From Aquimarina sp. MMG016 (GTDB lineage Bacteria > Bacteroidota > Bacteroidia > Flavobacteriales > Flavobacteriaceae), in NCBI RefSeq assembly GCF_018100805.1, contig NZ_JAGJEA010000012.1, positions 62,001 through 126,000 on the forward strand: a stretch of 64,000 nucleotides of DNA, given 5' to 3'. A program made the position numbers and the translations under genes. The notes below the pieces were generated by a model that was not told the DNA's origin, ran no database searches, and worked only from the letters and a program-made list of their open reading frames with translations. Positions 54,678-63,561 of the stretch are shown one piece after another (position 1 is the stretch's first letter; each line of letters begins with the position of its first letter).

Positions 54678-54787
54678 ATCAATCCACCAAAACCAAAAAA
54701 CATCTACCGATTCTACGAAACAAGGTAACATTTCATACTCCTCTAACATAAACCTAAAAGGGCTATTTTTTATTAAAACCAATTATT

Positions 54788-54955
54788 ATGAAATCTATTT
54801 TAGACATTAAAGGGGTTACAACATTATCCAAAAACTCACAACTGGAACTACGCGGTGGTGGTCCGGATTATTGCTATGAAATCTTTAGAAACTTAAGAGA
54901 AGTATACTGTTGTGGTACCGTATGCTCTGACTACCGTAGTGGTCAATGGGTATAA
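54788..54955 (+). CDS. double-glycine-leader precursor peptide, 55 aa
   Basis: The frame starts MKSILDIKGVTTLSKNSQLE and has LRGGG at residues 21-25, the kind of leader-end cut by C39 peptidases. The core PDYCYEIFRNLREVYCCGTV continues with CSDYRSGQWV and has four cysteines (29, 41, 42, 46). The leader (LSKNSQLELRGG) matches the widespread Bacteroidota style of small GG peptides. A good terminator follows at 55049. No ABC/C39 transporter or modification gene is adjacent, so it is an orphan precursor that must use machinery elsewhere. Confidence 0.7.
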   Translation: MKSILDIKGVTTLSKNSQLELRGGGPDYCYEIFRNLREVYCCGTVCSDYRSGQWV

Positions 54956-55048
54956 CATGAAGTAATCAAATACGTATTAGTTTACTTCTGCTTTCACTAC
55001 TAGTGTGAGCATCCCACCAGTGAAAACATGAAGTGGAGATCATAAAAT

Positions 55049-55085
55049 AAAAAAGCTATGATATTGTTATGATAGCTTTTTTTAT
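55049..55085 (+). terminator. terminator of the GG-leader peptide
   Basis: AAAAAGCTAT pairs with ATAGCTTTTT, with a loop of 12 bases and T-run, ~95 bases after the peptide stop. Confidence 0.75.
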
Positions 55086-55093
55086 TTTGGTGC

Positions 55094-55111
55094 TATGAGT
55101 AAAAAATAAAT
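55094..55111. repeat. 18-bp dispersed repeat, copy 2
   Basis: TATGAGTAAAAAATAAAT is identical to 50615-50632 and again lies right next to a terminator. Confidence 0.55.
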
Positions 55112-55235
55112 CTCACAATACACTTTATAACCCTTACCATGGTATTAAAGTCTAATTCTTAACTTGTGCAGACCATATATCTTACCGAATATGGTAAGAA
55201 CAGTAACAAAACCACATTTGATTCGTCTGCATACT

Positions 55236-56444
55236 ATGAATAAGACCATCATTTCTTTTGCTATTATCGCCTTTTTTTCAATTGCAATTGTTGCGCAAAA
55301 CAATCAGAAAACTATCACAGGAAGAGTTCTGGATAAAGAGAATAATAAAGCTATTTCGCTAGCATCGATATACCTAAAAGGACAAGCCATAGGTACCGTT
55401 TCCAACGAAGACGGTGAATTTATTTTTCATGTTTCTGATGTTGACCAATCAAATATTGTAGTAATATCTTGTTTGGGATACCAATCTATAGAGAGAAAAA
55501 TTGATGATTTTGTAACGCATCAAAATATAGTATTAAGTGCAGAAATTAGTAATCTTAATGAAGTCGTGATCACAGCAACTAAGAAGAAACAATTAACGGC
55601 TAAAGAAATTGTAAAAAAAGCATATAAACAAATCCCTAACAACTATCCCAACACACCTTATATCTTAGAAGGATACATAAGAGATCTACAAAAAGAAGAT
55701 GATAACTATGTAGAATACCTGGAATGTGCAGCCAAATTTTTATACCAAGGCTATAAAACCCAAAGAGAACCTCAGGTAGAACTATTAGAGGTAAAAACAA
55801 ATTATTTGGCCGAAAAACATCCCTGGAATGCACAATGGGAAAGAAAAAACTCAATTATGGATCTAATCGAAGATGATTTCATCAGATTTGATTACGGTCC
55901 TATAAAAGGAAAAAACGGATGGAAATATGATCTCGAAAGTATTGTACCCTATAGCAATGGCCTAGTTTATAAAATAACAGGTGTCGATAAGCCTTTTCAA
56001 AACGCCGTATTGTTTATAGATACTGAAACCTTTGCCTTTGTAAAAATTGAATTAACAAGAAAAGCAAAAAATAAAAAGTCCTGGAGAAGACGATTTACAA
56101 ATGGAGCACATCAAATGTTCTATAATTTGGTGCTGGAATACCAAGAGTATAATGGAAAAATGTTTTTAAAATATCAGAAAGAAGAAGATACCTGGAAAAT
56201 TTTTAAAGGCCTGGAATCAAACAAATTACTTTTTACCCAGTATCCTAAAAAAGAGCTTTTTATAAATAATATAATCGTTGATGAGGTAAAAAACCATCCG
56301 TTTACAAGAAACATGGATATTGGTTCTAGTATTGAAAATCAAGCTAAAGACTATAATGCAGCTTTTTGGAGCTCATATAATATTCCGAAGCAGACAGAAA
56401 AAGAAAGTAAAATTATTTTGGAGCTGAAAAACAGGATTAAGTAG
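55236..56444 (+). CDS. secreted protein with carboxypeptidase-regulatory-like domain
   Basis: The start is the Met of MNKTIISFAIIAFFSIAIVA, which gives a signal peptide; longer in-frame starts do not. Residues ~25-110 are a CarboxypepD_reg-like domain (TITGRVLDKENNKAISLASI, GTVSNEDGEFIFHV), commonly the plug-like N-terminus of SusC-type receptors, but here no TonB box or barrel follows. The remaining ~290 residues have KAYKQIPNNYPNTPYILEGYIRD and a beta-rich end. The protein is probably periplasmic or surface-anchored; no partner is adjacent. Confidence 0.8.
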   Translation: MNKTIISFAIIAFFSIAIVAQNNQKTITGRVLDKENNKAISLASIYLKGQAIGTVSNEDGEFIFHVSDVDQSNIVVISCLGYQSIERKIDDFVTHQNIVLSAEISNLNEVVITATKKKQLTAKEIVKKAYKQIPNNYPNTPYILEGYIRDLQKEDDNYVEYLECAAKFLYQGYKTQREPQVELLEVKTNYLAEKHPWNAQWERKNSIMDLIEDDFIRFDYGPIKGKNGWKYDLESIVPYSNGLVYKITGVDKPFQNAVLFIDTETFAFVKIELTRKAKNKKSWRRRFTNGAHQMFYNLVLEYQEYNGKMFLKYQKEEDTWKIFKGLESNKLLFTQYPKKELFINNIIVDEVKNHPFTRNMDIGSSIENQAKDYNAAFWSSYNIPKQTEKESKIILELKNRIK

Positions 56445-56553
56445 TTCTAAACCGATTACACCGGTTTAAGGAATCAATACTAACAATTCGTATATTGCAT
56501 ATGGTTCCTTTACAAAGCAAACCCACCCTGCAAGAAACCTTTAAATAATAAAT

Positions 56554-57447
56554 ATGAAAAACAGATTCCTTTTTACTTTTCTTTTTATAGGTTCTTGGTG
56601 TTTTGCTCAGTTCGATACTATTGCTATAGATCACCTAAGAGGCATAAGCAATAGCGGAACCACTTTTTATAATGTAAATGGGGTTGATTTTACAAGTCAG
56701 ATTTTTAATTACGATTTTACTGAAAAAAACCTAAAAAAAGTACTGAGAAAATATAAGTTAAAAAACGCAACAACTTCTGTTGATGATAAAATTGATTTCA
56801 AAAATATAACCACAGCTAGCATAGATAAAATTTCTGACAGCTTATCACAGTATAGCACATATTATTTCATCGAAAATCCAAAAGGTAGAATTCAGGTGTT
56901 TTGGTTTGGATTTTACGAAAAAGTACCAAAATCATTTATTAAACAAACTATTGGCTGGGTAGCGAATAATAGTATCCCATCAGAAAACTATGATAAAGTA
57001 TCGGCAAGTTCTATAAATTTTGCAGGTAGAACTATACAACTAGATAGTAGTTGTGGCTGGATCAATATAAATAATGTACAATGTCCTTATTTCGGACAAA
57101 TGAATTGGTCATTGCATAGCAGTTTAGAAAGTGCCAAAAAGGCGAACCACTATCAACTTCTTGGAACAAAAACAAAACAAGGTGGAAAAGTGATTTCTGA
57201 AGAGACTGTTGCTATTGAATTTGAAGGAGTGCCTACAACAGCAAAAAAAGTAATCTATGATTTTACGGGTGTAAAATCTTTATTGGCAGGAATGTCGGGA
57301 GGAAAAACATTAACCATTTATTATGTTTCAGAAAAAATACGAGAGCATTATGTAAGTTGTGTTATGAGTTTCTGGAACAATGATAATATTAACTCGAGTG
57401 GTTTACCTGGACTATTAGAGCAAGTAATGAAATTGAAAACAGAGTAA
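56554..57447 (+). CDS. secreted protein of unknown function, 297 aa
   Basis: The signal peptide (FLFTFLFIGSWCFAQ) is followed by a beta-rich body with LRKYKLKNATTSVDDKIDF, ENPKGRIQVFWFGFYEKVP and a C-terminal KTLTIYYVSEKIREHYVSCVM. Two cysteines (SSCGWINI, NVQCPYF) may pair. I recognise no family. It follows the carboxypeptidase-like-domain gene by ~110 bases. Confidence 0.72.
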   Translation: MKNRFLFTFLFIGSWCFAQFDTIAIDHLRGISNSGTTFYNVNGVDFTSQIFNYDFTEKNLKKVLRKYKLKNATTSVDDKIDFKNITTASIDKISDSLSQYSTYYFIENPKGRIQVFWFGFYEKVPKSFIKQTIGWVANNSIPSENYDKVSASSINFAGRTIQLDSSCGWININNVQCPYFGQMNWSLHSSLESAKKANHYQLLGTKTKQGGKVISEETVAIEFEGVPTTAKKVIYDFTGVKSLLAGMSGGKTLTIYYVSEKIREHYVSCVMSFWNNDNINSSGLPGLLEQVMKLKTE

Positions 57448-57548
57448 TACAAATTATGGTTTAAAATCGACAAAGGCCAATAAACAAAATCAATTATCAA
57501 TACTCTGTAATGATATCAGAACGATTAGTACTAAATTAAATCACCATT

Positions 57549-57995
57549 TTGAAAATAAGGCCTTACACACCCAATGACAAAGATTCAGTTCTTAAACTGT
57601 TAGATCTAAATACGCCTAAATTTTTTGATAAAACTGAAAAAGAGAGCTTAAAGAAATATCTCGATAATGAAGTGGAAGATTATTTTGTTGTGGAAGAAAA
57701 TAATGAAATTATTGGGGCGGGCGGAATTAACTACTTTCCAACAGAAAGAATTGCTCGAATTTCTTGGGATTTTATTAAACCTAATATGCAAGGTAAAGGC
57801 ATCGGAAGAAAATTGACTGAATACAGAATTAATAAATTGAATAACAATAATGAAATTGATTTGATTATTGTCAGGACATCCCAAATCGCTTATAAGTTTT
57901 ATGAAAAAATGGGATTCAAACTAGTGAAAGTTGAAAAAGATTTCTGGGCAAAGAATTTTGATTTGTATCAAATGGAACTAAAAATAAAATTGTAA
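57549..57995 (+). CDS. GNAT-family N-acetyltransferase with TTG start
   Basis: The 148-residue enzyme starts with TTG (IRPYTPNDKDSVLKLL). It has the acetyl-CoA motif MQGKGIGRKLTEYRI and a C-terminal AYKFYEKMGFKLVKVEKDFWAKNFD. The acceptor is unknown. The next ~150 bases hold a possible gene remnant. Confidence 0.87.
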   Translation: MKIRPYTPNDKDSVLKLLDLNTPKFFDKTEKESLKKYLDNEVEDYFVVEENNEIIGAGGINYFPTERIARISWDFIKPNMQGKGIGRKLTEYRINKLNNNNEIDLIIVRTSQIAYKFYEKMGFKLVKVEKDFWAKNFDLYQMELKIKL

Positions 57996-58153
57996 GATCT
58001 GACAAAGTCTTAACCTTTTTAACTCCAGGTATAGAAGGTAATTTTCCAGTAAGATTTAGATTTGTGATTCAAGTAAAACATCATTCGCAAGAAACTCTCA
58101 CAATATATTCTAATGAATTCGATGGGTGGATAGATGAACAGTTAATAGAATAG
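57979..58153 (+). pseudogene. possible 3' end of a lost gene
   Basis: A plus-strand frame without a start codon reads KVLTFLTPGIEGNFPVRFRF, then VIQVKHHSQETLTIYSNEFD and GWIDEQLIE before the stop at 58151. It lies in another frame from the GNAT gene end. The text reads like real protein and may be the tail of a small family lost by deletion. Confidence 0.35.
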
Positions 58154-58374
58154 ATAAATAATTACCTTATTGATTATATAAATATGTTTGGGACAAGCAG
58201 AAAACATAGAGGAAATATGTGAGAATGTAGAAAGAATTGGTTGTGCTTTGTAAGAATAATTGACTAAAAATACTTATGATAGTAAAAGAAGATGCAATCA
58301 ACTGACAAAAATCATTGATATCCTAATCTGCGTTAACGACTTTTGTCCTATAAGGTAAACACAAATCTAGGCTC
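58154..58374. other. intergenic region, no gene seen
   Basis: No credible frame, repeat or terminator is seen in these ~220 bases before the lipoprotein gene. Confidence 0.5.
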
Positions 58375-59058
58375 ATGAGAACGATAGTATTATGCATCAT
58401 ATTTTGTACACTAATTTTTAGTTGCAAACCACAATCTGAAAGCAACACACAGGATGTTTCTAAGTCGCAGGCAGAGCCTCAAAAAGAAGTCCAAATATCA
58501 CCGATTTTAAAAGATATCTTGGAATTTGCCGAAATCAACACTAAACAAAATGTAGATATCAACAATCTATTGATAACCAAAGCTGTCGATTCCTCAGGAA
58601 ATACAACACCAATCCATATCGAAGAAGCGGTACAGCTATACAAGGATATTACCAAATCTAAACAAGTCGATAGGCTACCTGTTTTTGAAATACTGAACAC
58701 TGATAAAGCAATACTTATAGTAACTGGCAAAGGATATATGGATGTTATCTGGGCTAAAATTATGGTGGATCGCCTAAAAAAGAAAATTCTTAAGGTAGCA
58801 TTTGACCATAAAGGAGAATCTGAAGGGTATGGTGCAAGTATAACGCTAGGCTCCTTCGAAAACCAGTTCCAGGATACTGATATATCTTTTATAAATCCCA
58901 CTTTCGGATTACTGCAAGGAGGTAAAAACATTTCTAAAGGAAATCAACAAATCGATGGAATTTCAGGGGCTACAATCACCAGTCTAGCAACTATAGAGAT
59001 GATGAATACAGGGTTACAACAATATGCAGGATATTTTCGAAAAACCTCTAACAGGTAA
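58375..59058 (+). CDS. FMN-binding lipoprotein, RnfG/NqrC-like
   Basis: The 227-residue protein has a lipoprotein signal (VLCIIFCTLIFSC). Its C-terminal ~110 residues form an FMN-binding domain: DRLKKKILKVAFDHKGESEGYG and, near residue 194, DGISGATIT, the motif to which ApbE attaches FMN covalently through a threonine. Such lipoproteins shuttle electrons in the periplasm. It is ~140 bases upstream of modABC on the same strand. No apbE gene is in the window. Confidence 0.82.
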   Translation: MRTIVLCIIFCTLIFSCKPQSESNTQDVSKSQAEPQKEVQISPILKDILEFAEINTKQNVDINNLLITKAVDSSGNTTPIHIEEAVQLYKDITKSKQVDRLPVFEILNTDKAILIVTGKGYMDVIWAKIMVDRLKKKILKVAFDHKGESEGYGASITLGSFENQFQDTDISFINPTFGLLQGGKNISKGNQQIDGISGATITSLATIEMMNTGLQQYAGYFRKTSNR

Positions 59059-59196
59059 TTTACTATTCTACTACTCTACCATTAATCTGTTTGCAACCAA
59101 AGAAAACAATGAGGAACTTTATAAAATAAACCAAACAATTATCTAGAGTATCACAGCTTTTTGTATTTTTCGGCTATAGGTTTCTTATAGTGTATT

Positions 59197-59961
59197 ATGA
59201 TAAAATTCCATTTGGTCATCATTATCCTAGTCGCTGCACTTTTTAGTGCTTGTCAGCAAGAATCATCTGATCATATTACTATTGCGACAGCCGCCAATAT
59301 GCAATTTGCAATAAAAGAGTTAACTAAAACTTTTGCAACTCAAACAGGGATTGACTGTGATTTGGTAATCAGCTCCTCTGGTAAACTTACTGCACAGATT
59401 AAAGAAGGAGCTCCTTATGATATTTTTATCTCTGCGGATATGAGATATCCCAAAAAAGTCTATGATAGTGGGTTTTCTATGAATCCTCCAAAAATATATG
59501 CCTACGGAAGGTTGGTATTGTGGACCGCACAGGATACAATTCAACTTTCTATGAACACTTTAAGAGACCCTAATATTAATCATATCGCCATAGCCAATCC
59601 TAAAACTGCTCCTTATGGGAAAGCAGCAATAGAGGTCTTACAACAATGGAATATTTATGATACCATCAAAGATAAGCTGGTATATGGTGAAAGCATTGCA
59701 CAAGTGAATCAATTTGTTATGTCAAAATCTGCTGAAGTCGGTTTTACAGCCGAATCCGTAATCTTAGCTCCTGAAATAAAAGAAAAAGGACATTGGATGA
59801 AGGTTGGAGAGGCAGGACATCAACCCATAATTCAAGGTGTGGTTTTAATTGATCATGAAGACGCACATCCGGAGGCTATCAAGTTCTACGAGTTTCTTTT
59901 TTCGGCTAAAGCCAAAGAAATACTGGAAGATTTCGGATATTTAGTTCCTGAACACAACTAG
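59197..59961 (+). CDS. modA: molybdate ABC transporter, substrate-binding lipoprotein
   Basis: ModA binds molybdate (or tungstate) outside the membrane. The 254-residue protein has a lipoprotein signal (IILVAALFSAC) and conserved ligand segments TAANMQFAIKELTKTF, SSGKLTAQI, GAPYDIFISADMRYP, NPKTAPYGKAAIEVL and VGFTAESV. modB follows after 8 bases. Confidence 0.95.
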   Translation: MIKFHLVIIILVAALFSACQQESSDHITIATAANMQFAIKELTKTFATQTGIDCDLVISSSGKLTAQIKEGAPYDIFISADMRYPKKVYDSGFSMNPPKIYAYGRLVLWTAQDTIQLSMNTLRDPNINHIAIANPKTAPYGKAAIEVLQQWNIYDTIKDKLVYGESIAQVNQFVMSKSAEVGFTAESVILAPEIKEKGHWMKVGEAGHQPIIQGVVLIDHEDAHPEAIKFYEFLFSAKAKEILEDFGYLVPEHN

Positions 59962-59969
59962 AATATCTA

Positions 59970-60644
59970 ATGATCGACTGGGATCCGCTTATTCTTACTT
60001 TTAAACTCGCATTGGTGACTACCATTATTTTGTTGGTCATTTCTGTGCCATTGGCATATTGGTTGGCATATTCAAAATCACGAATCAAACCCGTTATCGA
60101 AACCTTAGTGAGCATGCCTCTGGTATTACCTCCCACGGTATTAGGGTTTTATTTATTGATGGCATTCAGTCCCGGAAATGCTTTCGGTAGTTGGCTTAAT
60201 GAGTGGTTGGGCATACGTTTGATCTTTTCGTTTTCTGGTTTAGTACTCGGGTCTATATTATATAGTTTACCTTTTATGGTACACCCTATTCAATCGGGAT
60301 TATCGAGTTTGTCACCTTCTCTACTAGAAGCCTCCTATGTTTTAGGGAAGTCTAAACGCACTACTCTATTCAAAATATTGTTACCTAATATCAAACCATC
60401 TCTCTTAACAGGAATTGTATTAGCTTTTGCACATACCATAGGAGAATTCGGTGTTGTATTGATGATTGGAGGTAATATTCCGGAGAAAACTAAAGTGGCG
60501 TCAATTGCCATATACGATGAGGTGGAGGCCTTGAATTATGGTGCTGCCAATACCTATTCTTTGATTTTGTTTGCCATTACTTTTATCATTTTACTCGCTG
60601 TATATCTTACCAATGGGGGATATCTAAAACGTTTCTGGAAATGA
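59970..60644 (+). CDS. modB: molybdate ABC transporter, permease
   Basis: The 224-residue permease has five to six membrane helices and the ABC-permease EAA-like loop LEASYVLGKSKRTTLFKILLPNIKPSL, plus VSMPLVLPPTVLGFYLL of molybdate permeases. It overlaps modC by 4 bases. Confidence 0.95.
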   Translation: MIDWDPLILTFKLALVTTIILLVISVPLAYWLAYSKSRIKPVIETLVSMPLVLPPTVLGFYLLMAFSPGNAFGSWLNEWLGIRLIFSFSGLVLGSILYSLPFMVHPIQSGLSSLSPSLLEASYVLGKSKRTTLFKILLPNIKPSLLTGIVLAFAHTIGEFGVVLMIGGNIPEKTKVASIAIYDEVEALNYGAANTYSLILFAITFIILLAVYLTNGGYLKRFWK

Positions 60645-61519
60645 TCGAGCTCAATATCCATAAAACCCTGAATGCGACACAAGGAAAAATGGTACTTGAT
60701 GTAAAATTACATATCCAAAAAGGACAATTAGTTACTTTATATGGCTCATCAGGTGCCGGAAAAACATCAATCCTTAGAATGCTATCAGGCCTACTACAAC
60801 CAGACAAAGGAAAAATTGAGGTAAAAGAAGAACCCTGGCTGGATACCACAAAAAAGATTAATCTTTCACCTCAACAGCGCAATATCGGTTTTGTATTTCA
60901 GGAATATACCTTGTTCCCGAATATGACCGTACGCCAGAATCTGGAATTTGCTTTATCCAAAACTCAGGATAAAAGCATTGTTGAGGAATTAATTTTGATC
61001 ACAGAATTAAAAGAATTACAACATAGAAAACCCGAAACCCTATCTGGTGGACAAAAACAACGTGTCGCCCTAGCTCGTGCAATGGTGCAACAACCAGAAA
61101 TTTTGTTACTTGACGAACCACTTTCGGCATTAGATCTTGCTATGAGGATCAAATTGCAAGATTATATTCTCAAAGTGCATCAAAAATACCAGCTCACCAC
61201 CATTCTGGTAAGTCATAATATTTCGGAAATTATCAAAATGTCAGACCAGGTCTATTGTATAGATCAAGGTAAAATAGAACGACACGGTACTCCTCTGGAA
61301 ATTTTCACAAATAATAAAGTAGATAGCGAGCTGAAACTTTTTGGAGAGGTAATAGACATACAAAAAGAAAAGGATACTCATAAAGTCAGTGTATTAATAG
61401 GAACAAACCTGGTTCATATAACCGCACAGGAATCTGAAGTCAAGACACTCCAACAAGGAGATACGGTGATCATTACTTCTTCTGCCTTTAAACCGGTTAT
61501 CCAAAAAGTGCAACCATAA
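60641..61519 (+). CDS. modC: molybdate ABC transporter, ATP-binding protein
   Basis: The 292-residue ATPase has Walker A (GSSGAGKTS), signature (LSGGQKQR), Walker B (ILLLDEPLSALD) and a C-terminal ~60-residue TOBE/Mop-like domain. It energises modB. It overlaps modB by ATGA and ends 12 bases before an AraC-type regulator. Confidence 0.95.
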   Translation: MIELNIHKTLNATQGKMVLDVKLHIQKGQLVTLYGSSGAGKTSILRMLSGLLQPDKGKIEVKEEPWLDTTKKINLSPQQRNIGFVFQEYTLFPNMTVRQNLEFALSKTQDKSIVEELILITELKELQHRKPETLSGGQKQRVALARAMVQQPEILLLDEPLSALDLAMRIKLQDYILKVHQKYQLTTILVSHNISEIIKMSDQVYCIDQGKIERHGTPLEIFTNNKVDSELKLFGEVIDIQKEKDTHKVSVLIGTNLVHITAQESEVKTLQQGDTVIITSSAFKPVIQKVQP

Positions 61520-61531
61520 AATCTCAAAACT

Positions 61532-62362
61532 ATGCTATTCGAAACACATAATATAGTTTCTCCGATAAATCAATATATCGAATCTGTTTTTCACTTCAAA
61601 GATTTTATTCCGGATCATTCTATCGAGAGAGTTGTGCCCACGGGACATATTTTCATCATCTTCGAGCTGGATGATATACCCAGGAATACTTTTGATAACG
61701 AAACACTAAAACCCAATAACACCTTTACCAAAGTATGGATTTCCGGAATGCATAAAAACTACATTTCGATCTCAGCACACCAGAAATCAGAAATGTTTGT
61801 GATTCAGTTTAAACCCTTCGGTGCTTATCCTTTCTTTCATTTTCCTATTCAGGAATTGAATGAAAGAATTCTACCAGCCGAAGATATATTAGGAGAAGAA
61901 ATCATACAACTTAGGGAAGAAATTTATACTCAAAATGATTCTAAAGATAAATTCGTTGCTGCTGAAAAGTGGCTAACGCATCGGTTTGACACTAATAAAA
62001 CTCCGCCAAACGCATTACTTACCGTTCTAGAAGAATTACAAAAAACCTCTGCTACTAATTACGCTGAGGTGATCGAAAAATATCCCAATACGCAGAAACA
62101 CCTCATTAATCAGTGTAAGAAGTATATTGGCATAACACCAAAGTATTTTCAACGCATTTTGCGTTTCAACGAAATTTTACATCAGATACACCAAAAAGAA
62201 AAAATATCCTGGTCTCAGGTCGCTTATCAATGTGGATATGCGGATCAATCTCATTTTATTAAAGAGTTTAAACACTTTTCAGGCTTTAATCCTGAAGAAT
62301 TTATATATAGAGATTTTAACGATGATGAGCCTAATTTCTTTCCGCTAGATCGCGAAGGTTAA
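61532..62362 (+). CDS. AraC-family transcriptional regulator, DUF6597 type
   Basis: The 276-residue protein has an N-terminal DUF6597-type sensor (HIFIIFELDD, ISISAHQKSEMFVIQFKPFG) and a C-terminal AraC domain (YIGITPKYFQRILRFNEIL, VAYQCGYADQSHFIKEFKHF). Its close position to modC (12 bases) suggests transcription with modABC, but it is not ModE-like and its ligand is unknown. Confidence 0.87.
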   Translation: MLFETHNIVSPINQYIESVFHFKDFIPDHSIERVVPTGHIFIIFELDDIPRNTFDNETLKPNNTFTKVWISGMHKNYISISAHQKSEMFVIQFKPFGAYPFFHFPIQELNERILPAEDILGEEIIQLREEIYTQNDSKDKFVAAEKWLTHRFDTNKTPPNALLTVLEELQKTSATNYAEVIEKYPNTQKHLINQCKKYIGITPKYFQRILRFNEILHQIHQKEKISWSQVAYQCGYADQSHFIKEFKHFSGFNPEEFIYRDFNDDEPNFFPLDREG

Positions 62363-62422
62363 TTTTTTACTATATCCGTAAAAAGTGTTTTGTTAACATT
62401 GCTTTATCAAAACATCATTTTT

Positions 62423-62833
62423 ATGGATTTAGCAACCTCATTCGGAAACATTAATTGGTTATCAGTATTTATTGCCACATTATCTTCATTCGTTCTAGGT
62501 GGTATTTGGTATGGTCCTCTCTTCGGACGTACCTGGATGAAACTATTTAACTTCTCAGAAGAAGTTCTAAAAAAGAGAAGCGTACCCAAGACTTTTGGAA
62601 TATCTATATTGCTAGCTTTTATCGCAGCATTAAATCTAGAATTATTTATAGGAATAGAGGCCGATGTGACCTTTGGTACTATGGCAGGATTTTTTGCAGG
62701 ATTTGGGTGGGTCGCTACTTTTTTAGGTATATTGTATATATTCGAGATGCAATCTTTAAAAGCTTATCTTATCAACGCCGGATATTGTACAATATCATTA
62801 ACCATTATGGGTGCCATTTTAGGTGCCTGGTAA
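62423..62833 (+). CDS. DUF1761-family membrane protein
   Basis: The start is the Met of MDLATSFGNINWLSVF; the longer frame adds 11 residues not typical of the family. The 136-residue protein has four membrane helices with LGGIWYGPLFGRTWMKL, the hallmark of DUF1761. Function unknown. Confidence 0.82.
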   Translation: MDLATSFGNINWLSVFIATLSSFVLGGIWYGPLFGRTWMKLFNFSEEVLKKRSVPKTFGISILLAFIAALNLELFIGIEADVTFGTMAGFFAGFGWVATFLGILYIFEMQSLKAYLINAGYCTISLTIMGAILGAW

Positions 62834-62843
62834 ACTATAATTT

Positions 62844-63386
62844 ATGGACAAAGCATTACAAACAATGATTGACAATATGCCGGAAAAAACTGGTAAGTCA
62901 TTAGACGAGTGGAAAAAAATACTACAAGCCAAAGCATTTACTAAACATAGTGAAGGAGTCAAGTTTCTTAAAGAACAACAAGGGGTAACCCACGGTTTTG
63001 CAAATACTATAGTAACACTCTCAAAAGATAATAACGAAACGTCTGAAGACTTACTGACTAATCAATATAAGGGCAAAGAAAGTCTGAAGCCTATCTATGA
63101 AAAACTAATCGCGGCGGTAGATACTTTTGGTAAAGATGTAGTTAAAACTCCCAAAAAAGGAAGTGTGAGTATTATCCGAAAAAAGCAATTTGCCCTAATT
63201 AAACCAGCTACTAAAACCAGAATTGATTTAGGACTAAAGCTTAAAGGAAAACCTATCACTGATCGTTTAGAAAACTCCGGTCCTTTTGGTACCATGTGTA
63301 CACATAGAGTAAAACTTACCTCAGATGATGAGGTAGATACAGAACTTATCAATTGGCTAAAAGAAGCTTACGAAATGGCTCAATAG
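62844..63386 (+). CDS. DUF4287/DUF5655-domain protein
   Basis: Residues 1-70 are DUF4287-like (MPEKTGKSLDEWKKIL, GVTHGFANTIV), and ~90-180 are DUF5655-like (KKQFALIKPATKTRIDLGLKL, ELINWLKEAYEMA). This fusion is frequent in bacteria and tends to sit among stress or unknown genes. No enzymatic function is known. It follows DUF1761 by 10 bases. Confidence 0.85.
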   Translation: MDKALQTMIDNMPEKTGKSLDEWKKILQAKAFTKHSEGVKFLKEQQGVTHGFANTIVTLSKDNNETSEDLLTNQYKGKESLKPIYEKLIAAVDTFGKDVVKTPKKGSVSIIRKKQFALIKPATKTRIDLGLKLKGKPITDRLENSGPFGTMCTHRVKLTSDDEVDTELINWLKEAYEMAQ

Positions 63387-63460
63387 CCTTATATCACTAA
63401 TTTTTACAACATACTCTCCTACTCTTTTTACTGGTAAAATGTAATTTTTAATTCATTTTC

Positions 63461-63496
63461 AAACTAAAATATTAGTTCGAACTAATATTTTAGTTT
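63461..63496. promoter_or_regulatory. BlaI-type operator, perfect palindrome
   Basis: The 18-base arm AAACTAAAATATTAGTTC is repeated exactly in reverse complement next to it, making a 36-bp perfect palindrome. It is 66 bases before the blaI-like start and contains the same ACTAA half-site as the second palindrome. Best explained as the binding site of the BlaI-like repressor encoded just downstream. Confidence 0.75.
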
Positions 63497-63504
63497 ATAT
63501 TAGC

Positions 63505-63534
63505 ATTCTCAAACTAAGGTTTTAGTTTGAGAAT
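63505..63534. promoter_or_regulatory. BlaI-type operator, second palindrome
   Basis: ATTCTCAAACTAA pairs with TTAGTTTGAGAAT across four bases. It shares the AAACTAA half-site with the first palindrome, 28 bases upstream of the blaI-like start. Confidence 0.7.
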
Positions 63535-63561
63535 TTTCACCAAAAACAAATTACATTAGGC

